Source: Massilia sp. YIM B02763 (lineage in GTDB: Bacteria; Pseudomonadota; Gammaproteobacteria; Burkholderiales; Burkholderiaceae_D). Taken from it: DNA of 64,000 nucleotides. Shown piece after piece: positions 18,071 to 26,877 of this stretch. The position numbers were made by a program, and so were the translations under genes. Numbering within the stretch: position 1 is the stretch's first letter; every line of letters starts with the position of its first letter. Location of the stretch: NCBI RefSeq assembly GCF_030412015.1, contig NZ_JASNRD010000014.1, positions 62,001 through 126,000 on the forward strand. Direction: 5' to 3'. The notes below the pieces were generated by a model, which did not search any database, was not told where the DNA came from, and saw nothing but the letters and a program-made list of their open reading frames with translations.

Positions 18071-18919
18071 ATGACGAACAACGATACTTTCCTGCTCGGC
18101 GGCAGCACCCCGATCCGGCGCCTGGGCTACGGCGCGATGCGCATCACGGGCCCCGGCGTGTGGGGCGATCCGCCCGACCGCGACGGCGCCATCGCGCTGC
18201 TGCGCAGCCTGCCCGAACTGGGCGTGGACTTCATCGACACGGCCGATTCCTATGGCCCCAACGTGTCCGAGGAACTGATCCGCGACGCCCTCGCGCCGTA
18301 CCGCGCCGGCACCGTCGTCGCCACCAAGGCCGGCCTGGCGCGCACGGGGCCGGGCAACTGGGTACCGCTGGGCCGCCCCGAATACCTGATCCAGCAGGCC
18401 TACGCCAGCCTGCGCCGGCTGGGCGTGGAGCAGATCGACTTGTGGCAGCTGCACCGCATCGACCCGGCGGTGCCGCGCGGCGAACAGTTCGGCGCCATCG
18501 CCTGGCTGCTGGAGCAGGGCGTGATCCGGCACGCGGGCCTGTCCGAGGTGGGCGTGGAGGAGATCGCGGAAGCGCGCCGGTATTTTCCCGTGGCGACGGT
18601 GCAGAACCGCTACAACCTGGCCGAGCGCCAGAGCGAGGACGTGCTGGCGTATGCGGAGGACCACGGCATCGGCTTCATCCCCTGGTTCCCGCTGGCGGCA
18701 GGCAGCCTGCTGCAGCCGGGCGGCGTGCTCGACGCCATCGCGCGCCGCCACGGCGCCACGCCGGGCCAGGTGGCGCTGGCCTGGCTGCTCCGGCGCAGCC
18801 CCGTGATGCTGCCGATTCCCGGCACGTCGAGCCTGGCGCACCTGCGCGAGAACCTGGGGGCGTGGCAGGTGGCCTTGTCGGACGAGGAATTCGCGGCGCT
18901 GTCGCAACTGGGCCGCTAG
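18071..18919 (+). CDS. Aldo/keto reductase
   Basis: 282 residues forming a TIM-barrel NADPH oxidoreductase. Family signs are [14 protein letters not shown] at the N-terminus, [10 protein letters not shown] with the catalytic Asp and Tyr (about residues 55-64), TKAGL with the Lys, LWQLHRID with the His, and an IPGTSS cofactor loop near the C-terminus. RBS GAGGAC precedes the ATG. It probably shares a transcript with the GlxA-type regulator and may be its target; the substrate is unknown. Confidence 0.9.
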   Translation: MTNNDTFLLGGSTPIRRLGYGAMRITGPGVWGDPPDRDGAIALLRSLPELGVDFIDTADSYGPNVSEELIRDALAPYRAGTVVATKAGLARTGPGNWVPLGRPEYLIQQAYASLRRLGVEQIDLWQLHRIDPAVPRGEQFGAIAWLLEQGVIRHAGLSEVGVEEIAEARRYFPVATVQNRYNLAERQSEDVLAYAEDHGIGFIPWFPLAAGSLLQPGGVLDAIARRHGATPGQVALAWLLRRSPVMLPIPGTSSLAHLRENLGAWQVALSDEEFAALSQLGR

Positions 18920-18927
18920 TCGTAGCA

Positions 18928-19010
18928 CGTCGTCCCGGCGAAGGCAGGGACCCAATCTTGCAAGCGTTGCCGTGATATTACATTGGGCCCCTGCCTCCGC
19001 AGGGGCGACG
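18928..19010. repeat. Family A palindromic intergenic repeat, copy A2
   Basis: Same architecture as at 986: arms starting CGTCGTCCCGGCG and ending GCAGGGGCGACG. It separates the converging aldo/keto reductase and XRE-cupin genes and comes within about eight bases of the stop codon of the latter. Confidence 0.85.
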
Positions 19011-19018
19011 GCAGCGGC

Positions 19019-19594
19019 TCAGCGGTGCACCACCACCATCAGCGCCTTCGCCTCGGCCTTGCCCGCGTTGCGGATCACGTGATCCTGGTCGGCCGGATAG
19101 CGCGCCGTCGCGCCGTGCTTGATTTTCTTCTTTTCTCCCCCCACCTCGAGTTCCACCGTGCCCGTGACGATGGTGAGGTGCTCCGTGGTGCCGGGGTCGT
19201 GCGCCTGCGAGGCCAGTTCGCCGCCCGGCTGCAGCGTCAGTTCGTACCATTCGTACTTGCCCGCCAGCTCCATGGGCCCCAGGATGCGCAGCGAGTAGCC
19301 GGCGTGGGCGCCGGGCAGGGTCGGGATCTCGTGGGCTTCCACCACGCGGATATGCTCGGCGGTGCGCACCTCGGACGACAGCAGCTCGCCGATCTGCACG
19401 CCCAGCGCATTGGCCAGGCGCCAGGTGATGGCGATGGTCGGGTTGGCCTTCTCGCGCTCGATCTGCGACAGCATCGACTTGGAGACGCCGGCGATGCGCG
19501 ACAGGTCTTCCAGCGTCAGGCCGCGCGCCAGGCGCAGGCGCTGCAGCGTGGCGCCCACTTCCGGAGGTGCATTATTGGTAACGACGGTATTCAT
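19019..19594 (-). CDS. XRE-cupin transcriptional regulator
   Basis: 191 residues. A Cro/CI-type helix-turn-helix lies at about residues 12-66 (LTLEDLSRIAGVSKSMLSQIE) and a cupin sensor domain at about 100-190 (PGGELASQAHDPGTTEHLTI carries the His/Glu pattern). It is transcribed divergently from kbl across a 162-base gap full of inverted repeats, so it most likely controls the threonine/glycine/serine catabolic genes kbl-dehydrogenase-sdaA; an amino acid or intermediate would be the likely effector (inference). Confidence 0.9.
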   Translation of the reverse strand: MNTVVTNNAPPEVGATLQRLRLARGLTLEDLSRIAGVSKSMLSQIEREKANPTIAITWRLANALGVQIGELLSSEVRTAEHIRVVEAHEIPTLPGAHAGYSLRILGPMELAGKYEWYELTLQPGGELASQAHDPGTTEHLTIVTGTVELEVGGEKKKIKHGATARYPADQDHVIRNAGKAEAKALMVVVHR

Positions 19595-19620
19595 CTAAGC
19601 TTATATATTCTTGCTTGCCA

Positions 19621-19696
19621 AGTTCAATGGCCAGGGGTAAGATTCGATATATTGAATTCGCGTTCGACATAGAGAACAAGTTCAAGACATCGAACG
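19621..19696. promoter_or_regulatory. Nested inverted repeats in the XRE-cupin/kbl intergenic region
   Basis: Three dyads lie between the divergent genes: AGTTCAAT (19621-19628) with ATTGAATT (19651-19658), CGTTCGA (19661-19667) with TCGAACG (19690-19696), and inside the latter GAACAAGTTC (19674-19683). All share a GTTC/GAAC core, as expected of repeated operator sites for the adjacent regulator. Confidence 0.5.
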
Positions 19697-19756
19697 ACCC
19701 ACGGTACAACATCCGCCAACCCCCGGTCAAGCCGGACAGTAAAAAGGACGAAGGTT

Positions 19757-20962
19757 ATGAGCGACCAGGCTTTTTATAGCGCCCTCCAGCAGAAACTCGA
19801 CACGCTCCAGTGCGAGGGCCTGTTCAAGCCCGAGCGCGTGCTCGCTTCGCGCCAGGGCGCGGAAGTGGTCGCCCAGGACGGCCGCACGCTGATCAATATG
19901 TGCGCCAACAATTACCTGGGCCTGTCCGGCGACCTCGAGACGCAGAAGGCGGCGGAAGCCGCGCTGCAGAAATACGGCTACGGCCTGTCGTCGGTGCGCT
20001 TCATCTGCGGCACCCAGACCGTGCACAAGGAACTGGAGCAGGCGCTGTCGCGCTTCCTGGGCACCGAGGACACGATCCTGTACGCGGCCGCCTTCGACGC
20101 CAACGGCGGCGTGTTCGAGCCCCTGTTCGACGAGAACGACGCGATCATCTCGGACGCGCTGAACCACGCGTCGATCATCGACGGCGTACGTCTGTGCAAG
20201 GCGGCGCGTTATCGCTACGCCAACAACGACATGGCCGACCTGGAAAAGCAGCTGCAGGCGGCCACCGACGCCGGCAAGCGCCACAAGATCATCGTCACCG
20301 ACGGCGTGTTCTCGATGGACGGCACCATCGCCAAGCTGGACGAGATCGTGGCGCTGGCCGAGAAATACGGCGCACTGACCATGATCGACGAATCGCACGC
20401 CTCCGGCTTCATGGGCGCGACGGGCCGCGGCACGCACGAGCACTGCGGCGTGATGGGCAAGATCGACATCATCACGGGCACGCTGGGCAAGGCCCTGGGC
20501 GGCGCCATGGGCGGCTTCACGTCGGGCCGCAAGGAAGTCATCGAAATGCTGCGCCAGAAGTCGCGTCCCTACCTGTTCTCGAACACGCTGGCCCCGATGA
20601 TCGCCGGCGCCTCGCTGGCCGTGCTGGAGCGCATCAGCAAGAGCACCGAGCTGCGCGACCGCCTGCACGAGAACACCGCCTATTTCCGCAAGGAGATCGA
20701 GCGCATCGGCTTCACCATCAAGCCGGGCACGCACCCGGTGGTGCCGGTGATGCTGTTCGAGGCGCCGGTCGCGCAGAAATTCGCGGCCCGCATGTTCGAA
20801 CTGGGCGTGCTGCTGTCGGGCTTCTTCTACCCGGTGGTGCCGATGGGCCAGGCGCGCGTGCGCGTCCAGCTGTCCGCCGCCCACACCCGCGAGCAGCTCG
20901 ACACGGTGCTGGCCGCCTTCGAACAGGCCGGCCGCGAGCTGGGCATCCTCAAGACGCAATAA
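19757..20962 (+). CDS. kbl: Glycine C-acetyltransferase (2-amino-3-ketobutyrate CoA ligase)
   Basis: 401-residue PLP enzyme of the alpha-oxoamine synthase family; it splits 2-amino-3-ketobutyrate with CoA into glycine and acetyl-CoA. The PLP lysine is K245 in TGTLGKALGGA; MCANNYLGL near residue 48 and DESHASGFMG near 211 are diagnostic. A good RBS (AAGGACGAAGG) precedes the ATG. The following gene supplies its substrate. Confidence 0.96.
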   Translation: MSDQAFYSALQQKLDTLQCEGLFKPERVLASRQGAEVVAQDGRTLINMCANNYLGLSGDLETQKAAEAALQKYGYGLSSVRFICGTQTVHKELEQALSRFLGTEDTILYAAAFDANGGVFEPLFDENDAIISDALNHASIIDGVRLCKAARYRYANNDMADLEKQLQAATDAGKRHKIIVTDGVFSMDGTIAKLDEIVALAEKYGALTMIDESHASGFMGATGRGTHEHCGVMGKIDIITGTLGKALGGAMGGFTSGRKEVIEMLRQKSRPYLFSNTLAPMIAGASLAVLERISKSTELRDRLHENTAYFRKEIERIGFTIKPGTHPVVPVMLFEAPVAQKFAARMFELGVLLSGFFYPVVPMGQARVRVQLSAAHTREQLDTVLAAFEQAGRELGILKTQ

Positions 20963-20999
20963 GAACATCGGAATAATCCAGAAAGACAGGACCAACAGC

Positions 21000-21959
21000 A
21001 TGGAACGCATCCTCATCATCGGCGCCAACGGCCAGATCGGCAGCGAACTCGTGACCGCCCTGGCGGACAAGCACGGCGCGGACAACGTCATCGCCTCGGA
21101 CATCGGCGCCGACAACGTCTACGGCGCCAAGCGCTACACCCGCGTCGACGTGCTCGACAAGGACGCCGTGGCGCGCCTCGTCGCGGACGAGAACATCACC
21201 CAGGTCTACCAGCTGGCGGCGCTGCTGTCGGCCACCGGCGAGAAGGCGCCGCTGAAAGCCTGGACGCTGAACATGGACGGCCTGCTGAACATCCTGGAAA
21301 TCGCGCGCGAGCGCGGCGAGGCCGGCAAGCCGCTGAAGGTGTTCTGGCCCTCGTCGATCGCTGCCTTCGGCCCGAACACGCCGTCGGACGCGCCCCAGTA
21401 CGCGATCATGGACCCGACCTCGATCTACGGCATCAGCAAGCTGGCGGGCGAGCGCCTGTGCGAGTACTACCACGCCAAGTATGGCGTCGACGTGCGCAGC
21501 ATCCGCTATCCGGGCATCATCAGCTTCAAGTCGCCTCCGGGCGGCGGCACCACCGACTACGCGATCGCGATCTTCCACGCGGCGCTGCGCGGCGAAGTCT
21601 ACGAATGCTTCCTGGGCCCGGAAACCACGCTGCCGATGATCTACATGCCGGACGCGATCCGCGCCACCGTCGAGCTGATGGAAGCGCCGGCGGAACAGGT
21701 CGGGATCCGCTCCTCGTACAACGTGGCCGGCGTGTCGTTCAACCCGCGCGAGCTGGCCGCCGCCATCGCCGCCAAGCTGCCCTCGTTCCGCATCGACTAC
21801 AAGCCCGACAGCCGCCAGCAGATCGCCGACTCGTGGCCGAAGAGCCTCGACGACGCCCGTGCCACCGCCGACTGGGGCTGGAAGGCGGCCATCGGCGTGG
21901 ATGCGATGGTGACGGACATGCTGGCCAATGTCGACGTCGGCCTCGGCAAAGCCGCCTGA
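21000..21959 (+). CDS. L-threonine 3-dehydrogenase, SDR/epimerase type
   Basis: 319 residues with an extended short-chain dehydrogenase fold: NAD-binding GANGQIGSE at 8-16 and the catalytic pair Tyr143/Lys147 in SIYGISK. It matches the NAD-dependent-epimerase type of threonine dehydrogenase, not the zinc alcohol-dehydrogenase type of E. coli. It oxidises threonine to 2-amino-3-ketobutyrate, the substrate of Kbl encoded 37 bases upstream. The pairing with kbl makes the assignment firm. Confidence 0.92.
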   Translation: MERILIIGANGQIGSELVTALADKHGADNVIASDIGADNVYGAKRYTRVDVLDKDAVARLVADENITQVYQLAALLSATGEKAPLKAWTLNMDGLLNILEIARERGEAGKPLKVFWPSSIAAFGPNTPSDAPQYAIMDPTSIYGISKLAGERLCEYYHAKYGVDVRSIRYPGIISFKSPPGGGTTDYAIAIFHAALRGEVYECFLGPETTLPMIYMPDAIRATVELMEAPAEQVGIRSSYNVAGVSFNPRELAAAIAAKLPSFRIDYKPDSRQQIADSWPKSLDDARATADWGWKAAIGVDAMVTDMLANVDVGLGKAA

Positions 21960-21980
21960 AATAACAAATAACGTATAACA

Positions 21981-22062
21981 TCGTCGTTCCCGCGCAGGCG
22001 GTAACCCATGCTGAAGGTGATTAGCCCGCCCAGTATGGGTTCCTGCCTGCGCGGGAACGACG
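21981..22062. repeat. Family A palindromic intergenic repeat, copy A3
   Basis: Arms start TCGTCGTTCCCGCG and end GCGGGAACGACG. It lies between the threonine dehydrogenase gene and sdaA, which are in the same direction, and would form a hairpin inside any read-through transcript. Confidence 0.85.
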
Positions 22063-22096
22063 TTTGTATCAACACGAGAAACACAGGAGACAGCTC

Positions 22097-23494
22097 ATGG
22101 ACATGAGCGTATTTGACCTCTTCAAGATCGGCATCGGACCGTCCAGCTCCCACACGGTGGGTCCGATGGTCGCTGCGCGCCGCTTCCTGAACGATTACCA
22201 GGCGGAGGCAGGCTCGCTGGACGACGTCGTCGGCGTGGAAGCGCACCTGTACGGCTCGCTGGCGCTGACGGGCGTGGGCCACGCGACCGACAAGGCGGTG
22301 ATCCTCGGCCTGATGGGCGAGACGCCGCAGGACGTCGATCCGGACCGCGTCGAGGACAAGCTGGCCGAAGCGGAGCTGGACGGCGCATTGCGCCTGCTCG
22401 GCACGAAGACGGTGCCGTTCACGCAGCGCGAGAACCTCGTCTGGCACAAGCAGTCGACGCTGCCCGAGCACCCGAACGGCATGCGCTTCGTGCTGCACCT
22501 GGCGGACGGCAGCCTGGTCGAGCGCATCTATTATTCGGTCGGCGGCGGTTTCATTACCGCGGCCGGCGAATCGCAGGCGGCCAAGGAGGCGCAGCCCGCC
22601 GCCAACGTGCCGTTCCCCTTCAACACGATGGGCGAGCTGCTGGAGCAGGGCCGCCGCCACGACCTGTCGATTCCCGCGATGCTGCGCGCGAACGAGTGCG
22701 CGCGCATGAGCAACGAGGAGCTCGATGCGGGCCTGGACCGCATCTGGCACGTGATGCGCGACTGCATCGCCCACGGCCTCGTCACCGAGGGCCAGCTGCC
22801 GGGCGGCTTGAACGTCAAGCGCCGCGCGGCCAAGCTGTGGCGCCAGGAGCAGGAAGCGAAGCACGCCGCCAACCACCTGCCGCACGACGCCGTGAACCAG
22901 GTCAGCCTGTACGCGATGGCCGTCAACGAAGAGAACGCGGCCGGCGGCCGGGTCGTCACGGCACCGACGAACGGCGCCGCCGGCATCATTCCCGCCGTGC
23001 TGCGCTACTACGCCGAGGATTGCCGGCCCAGCGACCCGCAGCGCGGCATCCGCGACTTCCTGCTGACGTCCGCCGCCATCGGCATGCTGTGCAAGAAGAA
23101 CGCGTCGATCTCGGGCGCGGAGATCGGCTGCCAGGGCGAAGTCGGCGTCGCCTGCGCGATGGCGGCGGCGGGCCTCGTGGCGGCGCTGGGCGGCAGCAAC
23201 GGCAAGATCGAGAATGCCGCGGAAATCGGCATCGAGCACCACCTGGGCATGACCTGCGACCCGATCGGCGGCCTGGTGCAGATTCCCTGCATCGAGCGCA
23301 ACGGCATGGGCGCGATCAAGGCCATCACGGCGGCCTCGCTGGCGCTCAAGGGCGACGGCACGCACTTCGTCAGCCTCGACGACGTGATCGAGACGATGCG
23401 CCAGACGGGGGCGGACATGCAGGCGAAGTACAAGGAGACGTCGCTGGGCGGCCTGGCGATCCACGTCGTGACGGTCAACCACGCCGCCTGCTGA
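22097..23494 (+). CDS. sdaA: L-serine ammonia-lyase (L-serine dehydratase)
   Basis: 465 residues from the ATG preceded by AGGAGA at 22085-22090 (an upstream in-frame ATG at 22064 overlaps the repeat). The N-terminal [12 protein letters not shown] is the allosteric domain signature; conserved Cys in [17 protein letters not shown] and near CDPIGGL and IPCIER are the ligands of the labile 4Fe-4S cluster. It converts serine to pyruvate and ammonia, completing threonine to glycine to serine to pyruvate breakdown with kbl and the dehydrogenase (glycine to serine being done by genes elsewhere). Confidence 0.95.
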   Translation: MDMSVFDLFKIGIGPSSSHTVGPMVAARRFLNDYQAEAGSLDDVVGVEAHLYGSLALTGVGHATDKAVILGLMGETPQDVDPDRVEDKLAEAELDGALRLLGTKTVPFTQRENLVWHKQSTLPEHPNGMRFVLHLADGSLVERIYYSVGGGFITAAGESQAAKEAQPAANVPFPFNTMGELLEQGRRHDLSIPAMLRANECARMSNEELDAGLDRIWHVMRDCIAHGLVTEGQLPGGLNVKRRAAKLWRQEQEAKHAANHLPHDAVNQVSLYAMAVNEENAAGGRVVTAPTNGAAGIIPAVLRYYAEDCRPSDPQRGIRDFLLTSAAIGMLCKKNASISGAEIGCQGEVGVACAMAAAGLVAALGGSNGKIENAAEIGIEHHLGMTCDPIGGLVQIPCIERNGMGAIKAITAASLALKGDGTHFVSLDDVIETMRQTGADMQAKYKETSLGGLAIHVVTVNHAAC

Positions 23495-23506
23495 TCCAGC
23501 GCCGAT

Positions 23507-23527
23507 GGTGGGCACGGGGCGCCCACC
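23507..23527. repeat. Family B short palindrome, copy B1
   Basis: GGTGGGC and GCCCACC arms around a seven-base centre, 12 bases after the sdaA stop codon. Same core as the palindromes at 42877, 52736 and 55219. Confidence 0.6.
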
Positions 23528-23574
23528 CTAGGTCCCGTGGCGTCCGCACAACGCGGGCCCCTGCCGTAGGGGGA

Positions 23575-23615
23575 GGGGTCAGAGCCCGGTTTTGTTTCTG
23601 AAGGGCTCTGACCCC
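23575..23615. repeat. 13-bp perfect hairpin element (GGGGTCAGAGCCC)
   Basis: Perfect 13-bp arms at 23575-23587 and 23603-23615 with a 15-nt T-rich loop. There is no T-run after either arm, so it is not a normal terminator. It probably belongs to a dispersed repeat family, of which only one copy is in this window. Confidence 0.55.
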
Positions 23616-23668
23616 GGTGTTCCGTCGCGCCGCCCTTCTCTCCGACGATACCAAACAATATTCGGTAA

Positions 23669-23698
23669 AAGACAATATTTCCGCGGCGGGACTATAAT
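23669..23698 (+). promoter_or_regulatory. Probable sigma-70 promoter of thrC-moeA-moaD
   Basis: A perfect TATAAT at 23693-23698, with AAGACA (four of six matches to TTGACA) 18 bases upstream. The start codon follows 40 bases later. The stretch around it is AT-rich compared with the neighbourhood. Confidence 0.5.
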
Positions 23699-23737
23699 TA
23701 ACCTCCCACGCCAGCCAACCCGGAATCTTTCTACCGT

Positions 23738-25219
23738 ATGCATTATGTGTCCACCCGCGCGACGAGCGCGTCCGCAGCACGCAATCCCCAAACGTTCTCG
23801 AGCATCCTGCTGGGCGGCCTGGCGCCGGACGGCGGCCTGTATCTCCCCAGCGACTACCCCCAAGTGACGTCCGCCGAGCTCGATGCCTGGCGCAGCCTGT
23901 CGTATGCGGAACTCGCGTACGAAATCCTGCGCAAGTTCGCCACCGACATCCCGGACGCCGATCTGCGCGCCCTGACGGCCAACACCTATACGGCCGACGT
24001 GTACCGCAACGCGCGCGCCGACGAATCGAGCAGCGAGATCACGCCGCTGCGCGTGCTGGAGAAAGGCGGGCAGGGCACGCTGATCCTGCAAGGCCTGTCG
24101 AACGGTCCGACGCTGGCGTTCAAGGACATGGCGATGCAGCTGCTGGGCAACCTGTTCGAATATGCGCTTGCGCAGAACGGCGACGAGTTGAACATCTTCG
24201 GCGCCACCTCGGGCGACACGGGCAGCGCCGCGGAATACGCGATGCGCGGCAAGCGCGGCATCCGCGTGTTCATGCTGTCGCCGCACCAGAAGATGAGCGC
24301 CTTCCAGACCGCGCAGATGTTCAGCCTGCAGGACCCGAACATCTTCAACATCGCCGTCGAGGGCGTGTTCGACGATTGCCAGGACATGGTCAAGGCGGTG
24401 TCCTCCGACCTCGAGTTCAAGGCGCGCCAGAAGATCGGCACCGTCAACTCGATCAACTGGGCGCGCGTGGTCGCCCAGGTCGTGTACTACTTCCGCGGCT
24501 ACCTGAAGACCACCACGTCGAACGACCAGAAGGTCTCGTTCACGGTCCCCTCGGGGAACTTCGGCAATATCTGCGCGGGCCACATCGCGCGCATGATGGG
24601 TCTGCCGATCGACAAGCTGGTCGTCGCCACCAACGAGAACAACGTGCTCGACGAATTCTTCCGCACGGGTGTGTACCGCGTGCGGAAGAGCAGCGAAACG
24701 TACCACACGAGCAGCCCGTCGATGGACATCTCGAAGGCCTCGAACTTCGAGCGCTTCGTCTACGACCTGGTCGGCCGCGACGCCGAGCGTACCCACGCGC
24801 TGTTCCGCAAGGTGGAAACGCACGGCGGCTTCGACCTGTCCGGCGGCCCGGGCAGCGACGGCGACGAATTCAAGCTGGTCGCGAACTACGGCTTCCAGTC
24901 CGGCACCTCGCGCCACGAGGACCGCCTGGCGACGATCCGCTCCGTGTTCGACGACTACGGCATCACCATCGACACCCACACGGCCGACGGCATCAAGGTC
25001 GCGCGCGAGTACCTCGACCCGGCCGTGCCGATGATCGTGCTGGAGACGGCGCTGGCGGCCAAGTTCAACGAAACGATCCTGGAAGCGCTGGGCACGGACG
25101 CCGCGCGCCCGGCCGGCTTCGAGAACATCGAGTCGCTGCCGCAGCGCTTCGTGGTGATGCATCCGAACGTCGCGCAGATGAAGGAATTCATCGCGGCGCA
25201 CACGGGGTTGGCCGTATGA
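23738..25219 (+). CDS. thrC: Threonine synthase
   Basis: 493-residue PLP enzyme converting O-phosphohomoserine to threonine. Recognisable features are the long form length, the PLP-lysine region GPTLAFKDMAMQLLGN (Lys about 130), FGATSGDTGSAA (about 164-175) and TVPSGNFGNICAG (about 268). Homoserine dehydrogenase (hom), which often precedes thrC in this group, is absent; repeats and sdaA lie upstream instead. Its stop overlaps the moeA start (ATGA), so the two are translationally coupled. Confidence 0.96.
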   Translation: MHYVSTRATSASAARNPQTFSSILLGGLAPDGGLYLPSDYPQVTSAELDAWRSLSYAELAYEILRKFATDIPDADLRALTANTYTADVYRNARADESSSEITPLRVLEKGGQGTLILQGLSNGPTLAFKDMAMQLLGNLFEYALAQNGDELNIFGATSGDTGSAAEYAMRGKRGIRVFMLSPHQKMSAFQTAQMFSLQDPNIFNIAVEGVFDDCQDMVKAVSSDLEFKARQKIGTVNSINWARVVAQVVYYFRGYLKTTTSNDQKVSFTVPSGNFGNICAGHIARMMGLPIDKLVVATNENNVLDEFFRTGVYRVRKSSETYHTSSPSMDISKASNFERFVYDLVGRDAERTHALFRKVETHGGFDLSGGPGSDGDEFKLVANYGFQSGTSRHEDRLATIRSVFDDYGITIDTHTADGIKVAREYLDPAVPMIVLETALAAKFNETILEALGTDAARPAGFENIESLPQRFVVMHPNVAQMKEFIAAHTGLAV

Positions 25220-26478
25220 GCGCCCAGAACCAGGCGCCGGCGCGCAAGCCCATGCTGACCGTGCGCGAGGCGCTGGACTTCCTGCTGGCCGGCGCGCGTC
25301 CCGTCGACGGCGTGGAGGTCGTCGACACGCTGGCGGCGAACGGCCGCGTGCTGGCCGAGGACCAGGTCTCGCTGCTGGACGTGCCCTCGGCCGACAACAC
25401 GCAGATGGACGGCTATGCCGTGCGCGCGGCCGATTGCGCGAGCGGCGCCGCGGTGCTCCGCGTCGCCCAGCGCATCCCGGCCGGCAGCGTCGGCCAGCCG
25501 CTCGAACCCGGCACCGCGGCGCGCATCTTCACGGGCGCCTTGATCCCGCCAGGAGCCGATGCCGTCGTGATGCAGGAACAATGCGAGGCGGACGGCGGCC
25601 ACGTGACCGTCCGGCATGCGCCGAAGGCGGGCGAATGGATCCGCCGCGCCGGCGAGGACGTGCGCGCCGGCAGCGTGATCCTGCCGGCCGGAACCCGCTT
25701 GCGCGCCCAGGAACTGGGCCTCGCGGCGTCCGTCGGCCTGGCCACGCTCCCCGTGCGCCGGCGCCTGCGCGTGGCCGTGTTCTTCACCGGCGACGAACTG
25801 GCCATGCCGGGCGAGCCGCTGAAGCCGGGCGCCATCTACAACTCGAACCGCTTCGCCCTGCGCGGCCTGCTGGAAAACCTCGGCTGCGCATTCACCGACT
25901 ACGGCATCGTGCCGGATTCGCTGCAGGCCACGCGCGACACGCTGCGCAAGGCGGCGCGCGAACACGACCTGATCATCACCTCGGGCGGCGTGTCGGTCGG
26001 CGAGGAAGACCATATCAAGCCGGCCGTGGAAGCGGAAGGACGCCTGAACATGTGGCAGATCGCCGTCAAGCCGGGCAAGCCGCTGGCATTCGGCGCCGTG
26101 CGCCGCGAGGCTGGCGAGGAAGGCGGCGACGGCGAAGCGTTCTTCATCGGCCTGCCTGGCAATCCCGTGTCGAGCTTCATCACCTTCCTGCTGTTCGTGC
26201 GGCCCTTCCTGCTGCGCCTGCAAGGCGTGACGGGCACCGTGGAGCCGCGCACGATCGCCATGCGCGCCGACTTCGACTGGCCCAAGGGCGACCGCCGCAA
26301 TGAATTCCTGCGCGCCCGCATGAACGACGCGGGCGGCCTGGAACTGTTCCCGAACCAGGGCTCGGGCGTGCTGACGTCCACCGCCTGGGCCGATGGCCTG
26401 ATCGACAACCCGCCGGGGCAAAGCATCGCGCGTGGCGACACGGTGCGCTTCATCCCGTTCGCTTCACTCCAGTACTGA
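25216..26478 (+). CDS. moeA: Molybdopterin molybdotransferase
   Basis: 420 residues, start fixed by the ATGA overlap with thrC. It inserts molybdate into adenylated molybdopterin to make molybdenum cofactor. Motifs include MDGYAV (about 58-63), FTGALIPPGAD (about 101), the MoCF-domain TSGGVSVGEEDH (about 255) and GLPGNPVS (about 310). A short acidic insertion (GEEGGDGE region, about residues 298-306) precedes the last motif. Pairing with thrC is typical of Burkholderiales. Confidence 0.95.
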   Translation: MSAQNQAPARKPMLTVREALDFLLAGARPVDGVEVVDTLAANGRVLAEDQVSLLDVPSADNTQMDGYAVRAADCASGAAVLRVAQRIPAGSVGQPLEPGTAARIFTGALIPPGADAVVMQEQCEADGGHVTVRHAPKAGEWIRRAGEDVRAGSVILPAGTRLRAQELGLAASVGLATLPVRRRLRVAVFFTGDELAMPGEPLKPGAIYNSNRFALRGLLENLGCAFTDYGIVPDSLQATRDTLRKAAREHDLIITSGGVSVGEEDHIKPAVEAEGRLNMWQIAVKPGKPLAFGAVRREAGEEGGDGEAFFIGLPGNPVSSFITFLLFVRPFLLRLQGVTGTVEPRTIAMRADFDWPKGDRRNEFLRARMNDAGGLELFPNQGSGVLTSTAWADGLIDNPPGQSIARGDTVRFIPFASLQY

Positions 26479-26486
26479 ATACCGAC

Positions 26487-26744
26487 ATGAACATCAACCT
26501 GCGTTTCTTCGCCAGCGTGCGCGAAGCCCTCGGCACCCCGGGCGAGACGGTGGCGCTGCCGGACGGCGTGGCCACCGTCGGCGCCGTGCGCGACTTCCTC
26601 ATCGCGCGCGGCGGCGCCTGGGCCGACGCCCTGGCCCACGACCGTGCACTGCGCATGGCCTTCGACCACGTCATGTGCGCGCCCGAGACGCCCGTCAAGG
26701 AAGGTGGCGAAGTGGCGTTCTTCCCGCCGGTGACGGGCGGCTGA
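26487..26744 (+). CDS. moaD: Molybdopterin synthase sulfur carrier subunit
   Basis: 85 residues with a ubiquitin-like fold, ending in the obligatory Gly-Gly (PPVTGG) that carries the thiocarboxylate used to make molybdopterin. It follows moeA by eight bases. The catalytic subunit moaE, normally next, is missing: a family A repeat and a converging MFS gene follow, so moaE must be elsewhere. Confidence 0.93.
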   Translation: MNINLRFFASVREALGTPGETVALPDGVATVGAVRDFLIARGGAWADALAHDRALRMAFDHVMCAPETPVKEGGEVAFFPPVTGG

Positions 26745-26763
26745 TTCACTTCCGCTAAAAAGA

Positions 26764-26850
26764 CCGTCGCCCCTGCGCAGACAGGGGCCCAATTTCTCGG
26801 CGCTGCGACTGCGCCGGCAAACTTGGGCCCCTGCCTGCGCAGGGACGACG
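26764..26850. repeat. Family A palindromic intergenic repeat, copy A4
   Basis: Arms start CCGTCGCCCCTGCGC and end GCAGGGACGACG. It sits between converging moaD and the MFS gene, exactly where moaE would be expected. Confidence 0.85.
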
Positions 26851-26877
26851 CATTTGTGGTGCTTTTATCGACCGTGA

